The translations under genes were made by a program, and so were the position numbers. From the NCBI GenBank assembly GCA_020064725.1, contig JAGTWJ010000017.1, forward strand, positions 310,001 to 374,000: 64,000 nucleotides of DNA, given 5' to 3'. The notes under the pieces were generated by a model, which searched no databases, was not told the DNA's origin, and saw nothing but the letters and a program-made list of their open reading frames with translations. This stretch comes from Drechslerella dactyloides. Taxonomy: Eukaryota > Ascomycota > Orbiliomycetes > Orbiliales > Orbiliaceae. Positions 1 to 11,130 of the stretch are shown one piece after another. Numbering within the stretch: position 1 is the first letter of the stretch; every line of letters starts with the position of its first letter.

Positions 1-592
1 TTAATACCATCCTGCCGGCGATATGCAGACGGTCCGTGGGGAATGCGGTCGGCGGGGCAGGCGACGATGAAGGCGATCGCGGCGAGCAGAAGGAAAATTA
101 TGGGTCGTCGGCTGTGGCGGACGTGGCGGTGCTGCAGGCGCTGTCGCGTCGGATACACTTTGGCAAGTTTGTGGCGGAGGCGAAGTTTCGCGAGGACGTG
201 ACCGGGTTCACGAGGTTGATCGAGGAGCGGAACGGCGAGGAGATTGGGAATCGGATAACGAAAAAGGCCGTGGAGGAGGAGGTGCTGAGGCGGCTGCGGT
301 ATAAGGCCAAGCTATACGGGCGGGACCCGACGCTGAAGCCGGACGAGGGCGGTCTCGTTGGCCAGGATGTTGGAGTTGGGAAGATTGACGTCGAGGCTGT
401 CGTGCGGATGTATCGGGTGAGTTATCGTAACGGCAGCGTGTGGCAGGCCGCCTGCTTTTAAAGAGAGAACTAATGGGGTCTATCTAGGACATTGTTATTC
501 CACTGACGAAGGACGTTGAAGTTGAGTACCTTCTGCAGCGGCTCGTGGAGCCAAAGCAGGAGTCGACCGGGACGCCAGCTGGCGTTGTGTGA
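1..592 (+). CDS. aro7: Chorismate mutase, 3' part (5' end outside window)
   Basis: This enzyme converts chorismate to prephenate, the branch step towards phenylalanine and tyrosine. The readable part is the C-terminal two thirds of an AroQ-beta, all-helical eukaryotic chorismate mutase. It opens in frame with NTILPAIC, followed by the family block DRGEQKENYGSS, then LSRRIHFGKFVAEAKF, and ends with DIVIPLTKDVEVEYLLQRL. Exon 1 runs to 416, where codon CGG meets donor GTGAGT. A 71-nt intron spans 417-487 (ends CTAG). The last exon is 488-592 with stop TGA. The start lies upstream of base 1. The junction restores MYR-DIVIPLTK, which is diagnostic of the family. The gene converges on ZPR1. Confidence 0.93.
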
Positions 593-1067
593 GGGCGAGG
601 TCCCTGCACTTTCCTTCCCGTTTGAGGCTAACAAGCCAACGGCGCGGGATCGATAGCGGGCTTGGGACTCTCTCAAAACAGGCATCCGCTATCTCGAGAT
701 TGCTATCCGGAATATAGAAGTTGGCGGGTAACGGCGTAATGGTTTAAGCGATATCTCTTGGCTTTGACGAAGCGAAATTCATTTGCCCTATGCAGCGGAC
801 TGGTTCTTGTATCAATAACATCACTATATCGATCAATGCATCATAGCTTATATCATTCAGGAGAAGCATCTGATTCGTATCTATGGTATACGCACGTATC
901 GCTAAATGACAAGCTTTTGTTCTACTGAAGTCTAGACAGTAAATCCTGATCTAGTTAGCTACCCGACATGATGCCAATAAACTCTACGCCTCCACTCCGA
1001 ATCATACACGTTCAATGTAAAGTAACTCGCCGTTAGCAGATGGTGTCGCATTCGTACGAAGCGGATG
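593..1067. other. Convergent intergenic stretch
   Basis: This is 3' flank shared by the chorismate mutase and ZPR1 genes, which converge here. I see no further gene, RNA or repeat in it. Confidence 0.6.
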
Positions 1068-2620
1068 TCACGATTCATCCTTGGCGTCGGCCTCGTATCC
1101 CTCCGTCTTCATGTCAGCGATTCCGAGATCCTCGTTCTGCTCATCCGTACGTTCATAGTCCACGATCGTCAGATTCGGGTCCGGATCCGGGGCATACAAA
1201 TTCTGCAAGTAGCTCGCAGCGAGCGGGTCTTCGAGAACGACGGTAAAGTTGATCTTCCCGTCGCGTGCATTAGCCAGTCCTTCGAAGAACTTGAGCCACC
1301 GCTCGCGCTCTTGCGGAATCATGCTGTCAGAGGTCTCGCTGAAGATGCGGCTGTGAAGGTCGTCGTGGACCTGTGTGAGCAAGCCTTCAAGGGTGGTGAA
1401 GCGTCCGCCGAGGGTGCCTGGGGTGAGGTCCAGTTTGATCTCGGGGATCGAAAGGGCGCAGCTTTCGGACTTAAGGATGTCGCGGGCCAAGTCCGAGGGG
1501 TCCGTGACCTTGAGGGTCATTCTGCGGCCGTTGGAGGGGACGGCTCCGCCTGTCTTGACTTCGTTTGATTTATCTGTTACACGATAATTGTTAGACCCAT
1601 TGAATGTGATGATGACGTTGGGTGGCATCGCTTACATCCACAATGATCGCAAACGGTGCTCATAATCACGACTTCCTGGAAATGAGGGATCTCCACCATC
1701 TTCATGTTGGTGACCGCGTTCATCGTGCATGTTGGACAGGTTGCAGGGAAGCTGTACACCTCGTCCTTGGTGATTTCAACATCCTCGCCAGCAGCCAACG
1801 TGGAGACTTCTTGCGCCTGGGCCTCTCCCGATTCCTCAGCTGGTAGAGCCAGAGCCTCGTTCTGCTCTTTCGTTCTGGGGTAGTCTGTCCGCGTCCACTT
1901 TCCTCGAAGATCCTCCAGTACTGGCTGGACCCAGCTGTTCCCAGATGGGTCATCGAGCTCCAAAGTCCAGGGGTACGTTCCTGTGCTAGCATCCTCGTCG
2001 ATCATCTTGCGTCCCTTCTCCAGGAATTGTTCGATCTTATAGTAGGTCTCCTTGTCGACATCCTTCCTCTTCTCTTGGTCTGTCTCAAGGTCTTCCAGGA
2101 CGGTCGTCAGGAGACCCTCGACGGTTGTGAGCTGGCCGCGTTGAGCTGGTATCTCGAGATCGAGGAGCGGAAACTTGCACAAGCAATTATCGGACTTGAC
2201 AACTTGACGCTGCAGGTCAGTGGGGCTGTCTATGCGGAAGGTGTACTTGACACCACGTGGTTGGATCTGGCCAGCTGATTGGACCTCGGAGTTCTTGAAG
2301 TGACAATGTGGGCACTCGAAGGACATGAGGATGACCTCACGGAAGAACGGAATGGAAATGAGCAGCATACGTGTGGTGCCCTAACAATCAGACGAATCAT
2401 TTGTCAGATTTATCAAGTACGTGGTGCGGGGCCATTAATTTAATCCTACATTTTCGTGGCAGTTCATGCAGAGAGACTCGATCTGATCCACGACTCGGTC
2501 TTCGTCCGGCTTGTCATCGACTTGCTGAGCAGCAGAGCCAACGGCCTGGAACAAGTCCGTCTGAGTGGTGGCGTTCTCAGCGCCATCGGCCGGAGCACCC
2601 TCGTTCTCCAGGAATGGCAT
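1068..2620 (-). CDS. zpr1: Zinc finger protein ZPR1
   Basis: ZPR1 is an essential eukaryotic protein with duplicated zinc-finger/A-B modules. It acts with elongation factor 1A, as a folding chaperone in yeast, and shuttles between cytoplasm and nucleus. Three exons on the minus strand: 2450-2620, 1636-2380 and 1068-1573. The introns are 69 and 62 nt, and both junctions restore family sequence (CHEN-GTTRMLL and CDHCG-YKSNEV). The predicted protein has 473 aa, the normal length. Finger 1 uses C51, C54, C80 and C83; finger 2 uses C272, C275, C301 and C304. Each is followed by a ZPR1 module ending in an EQNE motif. A TATAAATA element lies about 143 bp upstream of the start. Confidence 0.95.
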
Positions 2621-4363
2621 CGTGTTGTATTTGCAAATGTGGATGGAGCTCGAGCTTTGAGGTCTTAGGATCCTAGGATATTGCAGTTCGCCGTATGCAG
2701 TCCGTCTGCTGTGTCCTATCTATCTTGTGGTCGTCTTGATGAAATAAGAGGTCAAAGCGCCCTATTTATACACACTTGGCTGGCTTGGACTTTGAAAATG
2801 ACAGCGGGTGGCGAAGAGTCATAAGTCAAAAGAGGCGGTGGGATTTCGACAGGTCGTTAGATTTGTCAGTCATGGCGCACAGAGCCGCACAAAAGTTTTC
2901 CGAGCTTCGACGTTTGCCCAAAGCGGAAGCGGCGAGCGCAGCCCGGCTTATCGATAAGCCCCACCACCGCAACGCATTTCGTTCGACCTCCAACACGTTT
3001 TCCTTCATCCACTTTCAAATCTCGATCACCGGATGCATGATATCCCGTCAACGGCTTCCACACTGACAATCACTATCGCAATATGGCTACTAAAGGAAAT
3101 TGCGTGGCGACAGGTATCCCTGGTACCACTCCGCCAGGACATGCTGCTTCCAGGGTCCTACACCCGCCTGGCTGATTGAGGTGTTCCGCCTGTCACCGCA
3201 ACTGTTCTGCATCCGGATCCGTTCATGCACCCCTTGCGATATCTCAATTGGATACTCGAAAATAGCAAAGCGGCAAAGCTCCTGCACGACATCGTGCACG
3301 GGAACGGATCGAGAGATGAGGAAGGACTGTTGTGTGGGGAACACGCTGACGCGACATCCTCACTTTCGTCATCGCGCGGCCTCTGCCTGGAGTGCACCCT
3401 ATTCCCTACAGCGGTCTAACCCCATACGATCCCGTTCGTACAGCGACCACTTCTGCAAGCCAAGAACCATCACCGGTCGCGCTCGACGCGAAAATTCGCA
3501 AAGTACATGTAGTCAGGGGGACTAACTCGATCGAATAGCTCTTCTGCAGAACTCGCGCCCACGAATTCTTTTTATGCCTCAGTCGCAAAAATCCGGCAGC
3601 GCGCAGGCGCCTAGCTCACGGCTGTCCACCAATCATATCATCTTGTCGCACCCTGACGCGACCCCTTGCCAGCGCTCGACTGACCGATAGTCATTGAGTG
3701 CACAATTTCTCAGGGTTCAAGCCTAGGTAGAAACACTCTCTCTATATACACTCTCCGATCACCCCCTCTGCAGCTCGGGCTTGCGCAGCCCACCTGGGCA
3801 CCTTGGTCGCCGGATATGATCCGAACAAGGCTGCCATTGGGAGATCAGCAGCCAGCAGACCGAAGGTACTGGCCGTAGCGAGCGAGCCCTTGTCTGCAAA
3901 GTCTGGCAGCATGCATAGTAACAAGCGCTTCGAATCACCACGAGATCACGGAGCCCGGATCTGGTAGCACGGTACGGTATAGTATGGTATAGGATCCTTT
4001 CAATAGCTGCAGATTTCCCCTGCGGATCGTAGGCAGGGCGCTAGCGTCAACTTGGACAAGTAATAGACTCGTATCCTGTGGGTAGGTTATATAAACCATG
4101 TCGCCGTGCACAGCTCGTCGGCTGGTGGCCAATTCACGAGTTCGTCTGGTCACGATAAAATGGTGGGCGCATTGTTGCATTTTTATTAGCACAACGCAAG
4201 CTAGCTAGCTACACCCCCGTGATTTCCATTTCTTTTCTTCAGTGCACTATATTTATTCTCTTCTGCATTATAGCGTCTATCTTTTGGAGTCTTTCGAGTT
4301 TTACTATCGCATTTGAGTTCCTTTCTATTAGCACAGATATATATACCTTATCCAACATCCAAG
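2621..4363. other. Intergenic stretch between divergent ZPR1 and F-box genes
   Basis: About 1.7 kb between two divergently transcribed genes. It holds the ZPR1 TATA-like element and pyrimidine-rich sequence before the F-box gene. Several short open frames occur (for example 3100-3525), but none has a recognisable domain or a consistent frame with splice sites. I call no gene here. Confidence 0.5.
2763..2770 (-). promoter_or_regulatory. TATA-like element upstream of ZPR1
   Basis: Reading the minus strand gives TATAAATA about 143 bp before the ZPR1 start codon. That is a plausible TATA box. Function is inferred from sequence and spacing only. Confidence 0.35.
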
Positions 4364-6076
4364 ATGGCTGTCCTTCCTCGTACAGTGAAGAACAGCCGCA
4401 GCTGCCCCAAGCTCCTCCTCAAGCCCATCCAGACCAACCCGAACGCCAAACGAACACCGTCCCTCGCGAGCCTGCCCGCCGATATCATCTACCAGATCTG
4501 CGACCTTCTGCCGAACAAAGACGTCCTGAAGCTGCAGCTTGTCTCTACCACCCTCGCTGCCAAGCTCCCCTACGCGCGGCTCGATGCCATCCACTCCCAA
4601 AAGACGTACTACCTCTGCTCCTACAGCATCCAGAAGCTCGAGCGCTTGATCCGCAATCCCTCCCTTGCCTCCCGTGTTACTCACATAACCTTCGACGTAT
4701 CCGCCCCTTATGTCCGCCTCCGCTCTCGCCGCTCTTGCCTTGAGGAAGCCCGCTCCTATCCCGACGAAGCGCTCCAGCGCCTCCAACGCTGGTGCAGCAC
4801 TCACACCCGTCGTTGGAATAGTATGAAGTCCTCGTCCGGTCCCTCCCGCCGGCCATCCACGGCCTCCCGCGTAGAACGCACAGTAAACTACGAGCAAACA
4901 CTCGATCGGATCTTCTCGCTGTTCCACGCACATTTTGCCGCAAACGCCCCGCCCGTCGAGTCCGACGAAGAAGGCCTGTTCCGCCGCATCACCGCCGCGT
5001 TCCAATCGCTTCCGAACCTCGCCGTCCTCGAATTCGCACACACGAACCCAAAGACCGAGGACCGTGCAAGTATGCTCTCGCGCTGGCGCGAGTACAATGA
5101 CCACCTATACGCGCTGCTGTACATCGACCCGAAAGTCGAGCTGAGCAGCGGCACTTGGCCGTGGAACTCCTGGCTGCGACCGCAGACGCCGTCATTCCTA
5201 TTATCGACGGCAATCCCCGCAATTCTGTTCTGCGCAACGCAGGCGGAGCGTACGATTTCGGAGGTGCGGATAGGGAATACGTCGTGGGGTCCGCAGAATT
5301 TCGGCCTGATGATATCAAAGTTTGAGCCGCAGCACGTCCGACGGAGAGACGGCACGCGGGAAGGTTGGGAGACGGCGTATTACCACTGGATATGCCGGTA
5401 CGTGGACGACTACAAACACACATTCGGCAAGCTGCGTCGTTTCGAACTATGTCTGGACCCGGAGGAAGAGAAAGGGGATAATAACTCAGGCCGGTTACCG
5501 GAGTTATCGCTATGCTTATTAACCATCCTGAAAAACGTGGAGGACCTGAAGGTATGGCGGCTACGAGGGGACACGGAGCAGCAACAAATGCAACACCCAG
5601 GGAACTTTGTCCTACCAACAGACACACTGCTACCCCGTCTGCGTAGACTGGAAGTGGGCGAATACGCGGGTATCACACTATCAGGACTTACATCTTTCAT
5701 CCTCACAAACAGCGCCTCCCTGCGACACCTTACCTGCGACCTCTTCGCGTTCGGCGAAAACACGCACTCGAAGAAAGACATCATGACATTCTTGAAGACT
5801 CTAAGGGCATCAACAGACCTGCGCACGCTCAAAATAGACTTTCTCGTCAGCAGACTAAAAATCAACGGCAGTAGACCAGCCGGCGAGAGCATCGACCATG
5901 TGTACCTGGGTATCAGCGTCCGCGGCGGCTGGGAGGAGTCCGACTGCGAGTACAAGGTCGGGGTGAAGCGCGTGTCGATGACAGGAGAGGATAACCTGTC
6001 AAAAAGCTTTTGGATGCGGAAGAGAGGCTGGGATGACTTTATCGGCGGCGTAGCCAATCATTCTGGATTGGGCTAA
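4364..6076 (+). CDS. F-box protein
   Basis: Single-exon gene for a 570-aa protein. An F-box-like segment sits near residues 31-75, starting SLASLPADIIYQICDLLPNKD, the usual L-P-x-(D/E)-(I/L) opening. F-box proteins bind Skp1 and supply the substrate-recognition subunit of SCF ubiquitin ligases. The rest is long and shows no repeat family I can name, although the C-terminal half has LRR-like leucine spacing. I chose ATG at 4364 because the open frame further upstream has only a TTG, and the region before 4364 is AT-rich leader. The substrate is unknown. It is one of several ubiquitin-pathway genes in the window (RBR pair, HUB1, OTU). Confidence 0.8.
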   Translation: MAVLPRTVKNSRSCPKLLLKPIQTNPNAKRTPSLASLPADIIYQICDLLPNKDVLKLQLVSTTLAAKLPYARLDAIHSQKTYYLCSYSIQKLERLIRNPSLASRVTHITFDVSAPYVRLRSRRSCLEEARSYPDEALQRLQRWCSTHTRRWNSMKSSSGPSRRPSTASRVERTVNYEQTLDRIFSLFHAHFAANAPPVESDEEGLFRRITAAFQSLPNLAVLEFAHTNPKTEDRASMLSRWREYNDHLYALLYIDPKVELSSGTWPWNSWLRPQTPSFLLSTAIPAILFCATQAERTISEVRIGNTSWGPQNFGLMISKFEPQHVRRRDGTREGWETAYYHWICRYVDDYKHTFGKLRRFELCLDPEEEKGDNNSGRLPELSLCLLTILKNVEDLKVWRLRGDTEQQQMQHPGNFVLPTDTLLPRLRRLEVGEYAGITLSGLTSFILTNSASLRHLTCDLFAFGENTHSKKDIMTFLKTLRASTDLRTLKIDFLVSRLKINGSRPAGESIDHVYLGISVRGGWEESDCEYKVGVKRVSMTGEDNLSKSFWMRKRGWDDFIGGVANHSGLG

Positions 6077-9000
6077 TTGGAGGTTTTCTATGTCATCAAG
6101 CTTTTGGATAGCTATATAGGCAAACTAGTAGATAGAGCGTTGTATTTTATAATTCATGACAAAGCCATGCAGGCCTGGATCTCGATTGAGAACAGGCGAA
6201 AGCGTCATTATGTCGATATTCCATTTACACATAAAACTCCGATAGACAATATGAGGCCATAGACTCTATTACTTGACCGCAAATCGGGTATAGGCATATA
6301 TCTCTAGAATATAGCTCGAGATTGACACTTCTGTAATCCAGCTACGCAGAATCTAGAGCCCGATGCTTTACACGTATATAATGGATTTAAAGCTACTCAA
6401 CAGTGCCACGGTAACTCTACTGGCCTACAGCAGCAGGAAGGTCTCATATATTTCAAAGCATTGAAACGTAGCTGTAACTTGATCACGGCCTGCAATTTCC
6501 GTCTATACCGTCTGAGATAGCACACCTGAGCATAATTTAAAGCCCTAGAATCGCATTCGGCTCCTACCAGTCTCAGGCCCCTGTATCTTTAGACCCTAAC
6601 TTCCGTACCCAGGGATGCCTCCTTGCGCAGACCCTCGAAAGCCTGAACCTACTGCACGGCCATACCAGCGACGTCATAGCCCTGGCGAAACCATACGGAT
6701 CTCCCGTAGTCGCTGCAGTCATCATACAACCCTCTTCGTCCTGAATAGTACGTCTTTGCGATGGTCCCTACTACCTCGACAGGGACTCTAGATTAGACTT
6801 CTTACTTGTACTGTTTCCTTTCGACAACCAACTCTCATAGCTAGCTGAGATTTGGGCTGTCCGGCGAGTTCGAGATGGTCTAACGTCCTACGATACCAGT
6901 TGCGAAGTATCTGCCAAGAGCGAATATCCCCCCACAGGACCATCAGCATGATCCGATGAAACCGGACATTCGAATATTGCAAGCAATGGAAAGCCCTGCA
7001 AGAGCAGCAACTGGAGGCAACCGAAGACATTATCCCCACAGCCCCACACTTGAGCTGGAGGCCTTTGAGGCGATTGACCATGTGGCAAACGCAACCTAAG
7101 AAAACGCAGAGGGCGGGTTTCAGCTGCTATAAAAATTCATTTATATTGCGTTTATGACCAGAGCATACGGCTCGCCCATAGGGAGAGGGTACAGGAGGGA
7201 CCAGCTGCACTTCTGTCAGCTACCGGCTGTGAGTCTTGTCCTCGTCGCCAGAAACAACGACTTCATATCCCAGAAATTTTAAGCTGCTTCGTTGACTCCT
7301 TAGCCTCTCTATACAAGCAATCTTCGGACCCCGGATCTGCAGTCAAGCCGGTGAGACTCGATCTTGCGAGGTGGAAGGAGCAATCGAATGAGGCGTGTGA
7401 AAAGCTAGCAAAACATACTGAGCTAATCCCGACGGCCTAGTGAGCTTCCAGCAGTTGAAGGGGGCGAGTGTAATAGGACAGACTTCTGTTATGACCCTCC
7501 CATACCCGATGACGACTCCAACTCCACTAATGTATCTCGCTCTAACAGTGCAGATATGGCTTTGGTACCGGTCTCGACGATGGCTCAGCCAAAGAGGCCA
7601 GCGAAACGGGCAGGAGCCTAGGCTGCCAGTGTATAGTATCCCAGGAAGGGAGACTGATTTTGATGGACATCTTAGATATGAAGCGTTAGCACATGATTGA
7701 ACGAGCCAGAGCGAAGGGAGTCATCACTAATAGCTGGAAGCTACAGGTGTTCGTCACACTTACGTCCTCAACCAGCTTAATATTTGCACCGGGGTGTGCG
7801 TGCCCCGCACGGCCGGATGCTGCATGCCGAGAACCATTCGCCACATAGGAAGTTCAGGAAGTGAAAGCGGCCGGATCCCACCGCAAGGGGAATCCTGCGG
7901 GATAGAATGCAGCAGAGATTCGATAAGCTGCTCCGAAGTTTTGAACCGACAACACCGTCATCGTGGTATCGCGGAACCGATCAAGGCTGAGCATTCAGCA
8001 CAAAGGCCTTCGCCGTGCTTGAGCAGCCCAGGGCACCCCCATCACGATGCCTCGCCGGCCGGGCGTAGGCAACAGCCTGGGATCGATATCAGCCGAGAAT
8101 GATGGGTAGAAGTGAGGATTCAGGCGGTGACTGACTATGGAGAGGCTCCAACAAGGCTAACGCTTCAAACCCCAGCCGGCGAGACATTGAAGCGGTAGAT
8201 AGCCAAGAAGCCTACCAGACACGAGTACAATCCGGCAGTGGCGAACCGATGGGGTGCTTCCGCAAGGAAGCACCAACTTTGGCGAGGCGTCGCCGGCACC
8301 GAATGCCTTCTCTTCTTTGCACCCCACAGCAGCCCCACCAGGCCTATCCAGGGGAAGTACTTTGTGCTTGGGTCGGGGAAGATGCTTCTGGGTCGTTTGG
8401 TGTGATGTTGGTGTTAATCTGTGGGACTGCTTGTCTGGTTCTTTATAAGGCTGATTAGTGTTGATGTGCACATGTGTGGGTATCTAGGTGCCCAGAGGGT
8501 TCAATGGGCCTGTTGAATGTGGTCCCGACGATGTTGCTTGGGAGAAGGGGAACAGTCCCAATATCACTGGCTAGGTACCTAGGTATGGAATTGTACTTTG
8601 CGCGGACGGCCCATCGCTGATTGACTACGAAATCTTCAGCTTGTCTCTCTCAAATCCGAGATCCTTCCAGCCCCTTGAATTCATTGAATAGATTTCCGGG
8701 TATACTGGAGTGTCGCGACTGCACCTTCTATCCGGTCTGATCTTCGGTTGTCTACTGCTGTTGGCGTCGAGCGCATGACTCGGAAGACCTTACCGATAAC
8801 TTGGCTGTATATCGATTGGCAGTCTGGTTTACAAACAGGCCGCGTGTGTAAAGACGCATAATTGAAATTTTGTGATACTACCCACGCTAGCTAACTTTGG
8901 CCATTATATAAGAACCAATGCTCAGAGGGAATACAGTCGTTGGATGATCAAGACAGATCAAGGCGTCTAGCTTTGAGACAACTTAAGATCAAAATATCCA

Positions 9001-9129
9001 AACGCAGACTTATTTGTAAAGCAGACAGTGAAATTGATAACGTAACAGAGCTTGCCCAATTCAAATTCGAAAACATGTTCGCCAGCACCCTCTGGCTTTA
9101 ACGCCGACGCCAGGATTGACAGTGAAGAA
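6077..9129. other. Gene-poor stretch with protein-like broken frames
   Basis: About 3 kb without an intact gene. On the plus strand, 6545-6750 and 7080-7440 carry start-less open segments with protein-like composition, interrupted by stops. A further open segment at about 8163-8459 ends in a hydrophobic stretch (VMLVLICGTACLVLY). None matches a family I recognise. One partial copy of the dispersed near-palindrome lies at 8822-8837. The region may be a decayed gene or genes; I do not assign a function. Confidence 0.4.
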
Positions 9130-10440
9130 TTACGCTTTTTGGCTCCTCGTACGCTTTGCGATAGGACGCTCGTCTGAAAGCTCTACAGGCGCTCCATCCC
9201 AACCATAAATGTTCTTTCTAGTGACTGTAAATTTCTTTGTCGGATGAGCGGCAGCGTACTCTCTGGCTTCCTTCCGTATTTTCGACCTCTCGGCTCTTTC
9301 GATGACCGCCAAATCGTTCATCTTGCTTCGCAGCCTCAATATTTCTACAGCTAGTTTCATGTTCAACGCCCTCTGTGTGCGCCGGGCCTTGACGTCCTTT
9401 AGCTTCATAGTCCGATCTGCATGGCTCTTCATTGCCACACGTGCATGGTCCCGCAATAGGCGAAAGCCGATCCTCTCCTTGTAGCTCTTAGCATTGCGAA
9501 GGGAAGTAGTCGACTGTAAACTGGCGCCAAACGTAATATCGGCTCTGCTCTTGTTGAAATCGACAACAGATTGGGGAGGTCGCTGTGGTAGCAGCGTCAC
9601 AGCTGGAGGAGCAAACTGGATAGGCGGAGGCCGGGCTACTTGATTCAACCTGACACAATCGCACGGCGAGCAACCACAACGAAAGCAGAAGGACGTCTTG
9701 CAGCTAGAAACAAGTGCACGGCGAATCCGTCAATCACTGATCCATAATCTCACAATTCAGCCGCGACGCATATATAGGTTCACTTACAGGCACGTCATGC
9801 TGTTGCATCCAGATATGCGATTAATAACCCTGCTGCATTTTGGACACTGCGTCCACCCTTCTTCCTTCGCTAATTTCTTGAGGTTCTCCGTCTCCGGATC
9901 CTCAGGGCACAAGTCTGAGTGCATCTCCTTCTTACATGTCGTGCATGTCAGCTTCTCGCAGCTAATGCAATATGCTGCATCCTTTCCGAGTTCGCTCAGG
10001 TAGATATCGCCCTGACATGAAAAGCATGTCACAATGAGCGACGCCTGATGCGCCTCTCGCAACGCGAGCACGGCCTTCGCCTGTGCGTCGGTTAGGACAA
10101 AAGCGGTCTCGGCAAGTGGAAGCTCTGTGCAGCACCGCGGCGGATAAGCCGTCGAGTCGTTGATAGCGACTTGGTAGTTCTGCGACAAGCAGTCTTGGCA
10201 GTGCTGGTGCCCACAGGACAGACGCACAAGCTCGTACCCGGGGGATGTATCGCCGCAGATGAAACACTTTGCGGGTAGCTCTTTGTGGTAGACAGGCACA
10301 AGGCGACGAGGTTCCTTGACTCTGGATGTCCAACCAATCTGCCCGGCGAGAGCATATATGGTTTGACTCGCTTCGGCGGCTGTTGTTGGATCCTGCGCTA
10401 GTGGCATGGTACCAGTACGAGACGCTCGAGCACGGCGCAT
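9130..10440 (-). CDS. RBR-type E3 ubiquitin ligase-like protein, copy 1
   Basis: RING-between-RING ligases pass ubiquitin from E2 to a catalytic cysteine in RING2 and then to substrate. Two exons, 9788-10440 and 9130-9703, are separated by an 84-nt intron (GTAAGT...CTAG). The predicted length is 408 aa. RING1 starts at C59-F-I-C and includes SCGHQHC. The IBR lies at about residues 139-177. RING2 begins CPKC at 199, and the Cys of GCNSMTC (C217) takes the catalytic position. The intron falls just after that codon, and the junction restores the CLCKTSFCFRCG end of RING2. The C-terminal half is basic with coiled-coil potential and a KRTRSQ tail. It is a tandem paralog of the gene at 11131-12527. 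Substrates are unknown. Confidence 0.85.
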
Positions 10441-11130
10441 GTTGAGGAATTAATACTCGAAAGCAGCTCGGGCCTAATACTAAAGAGAAAGAGCTAGGGA
10501 AGGATCTGAGTGACTTCGTAAACTGCAATTGGAGGAGACTGCCGCAGCTGCGCAGAGGAATAGAGTAAAGACCGACGTTCCTGGCGTTTCCCAAGTCACC
10601 TTCGAGAGGAAAAGAATTCTTGGAAGAGCGTCGTACCGTGGTGCACTTCTGGCGGATTTTATAATTTCGTATCAACCGGCCCGTATCACAGGATCCGGCT
10701 TGAAATATTTCATTCGACCTCCGGGCTGCGGTTCCGGCGACCATCGTTGGCTATCTGGATCCTGCCACGCCTGCAAGGATCCGTCGACAACGTGACAACG
10801 TGACAACGCGTAGCCGCCAAAATCCAACAGCCCTTACAAGCCCAAATTGGGGTAACCAGTTCTGAACCGGGAATAGCCAGGTTCAAAGTCCATCCAGACG
10901 ACACGTTTAATTTCCCAATATGATATCGTGGAAGCGCGATATGACTACTTGTGCTATCACGAAGGTACAATGTTGCATGACTAATCTTGTGGCGAAAAGA
11001 GTCAACTTAATCTAGCAGACCAAACGCGCACAACCCCGAAATTAACCCCTGCCGATTCTAAATCAACGACTCATTTCGCCTTCGATTTCACGATATGCCA
11101 CCGAACATCCCGGGTCGAATATGACTAATC
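10441..11130. other. Spacer between the two RBR paralogs
   Basis: About 0.7 kb between tandem minus-strand paralogs. It is upstream region for copy 1 and 3' flank for copy 2. I see no other gene in it. Confidence 0.5.

Noticed and set aside
3100..3525. 141-codon plus-strand frame between ZPR1 and the F-box gene
   Set aside because: No domain, no coding-like composition, and overlapping frames of similar length on the other strand.
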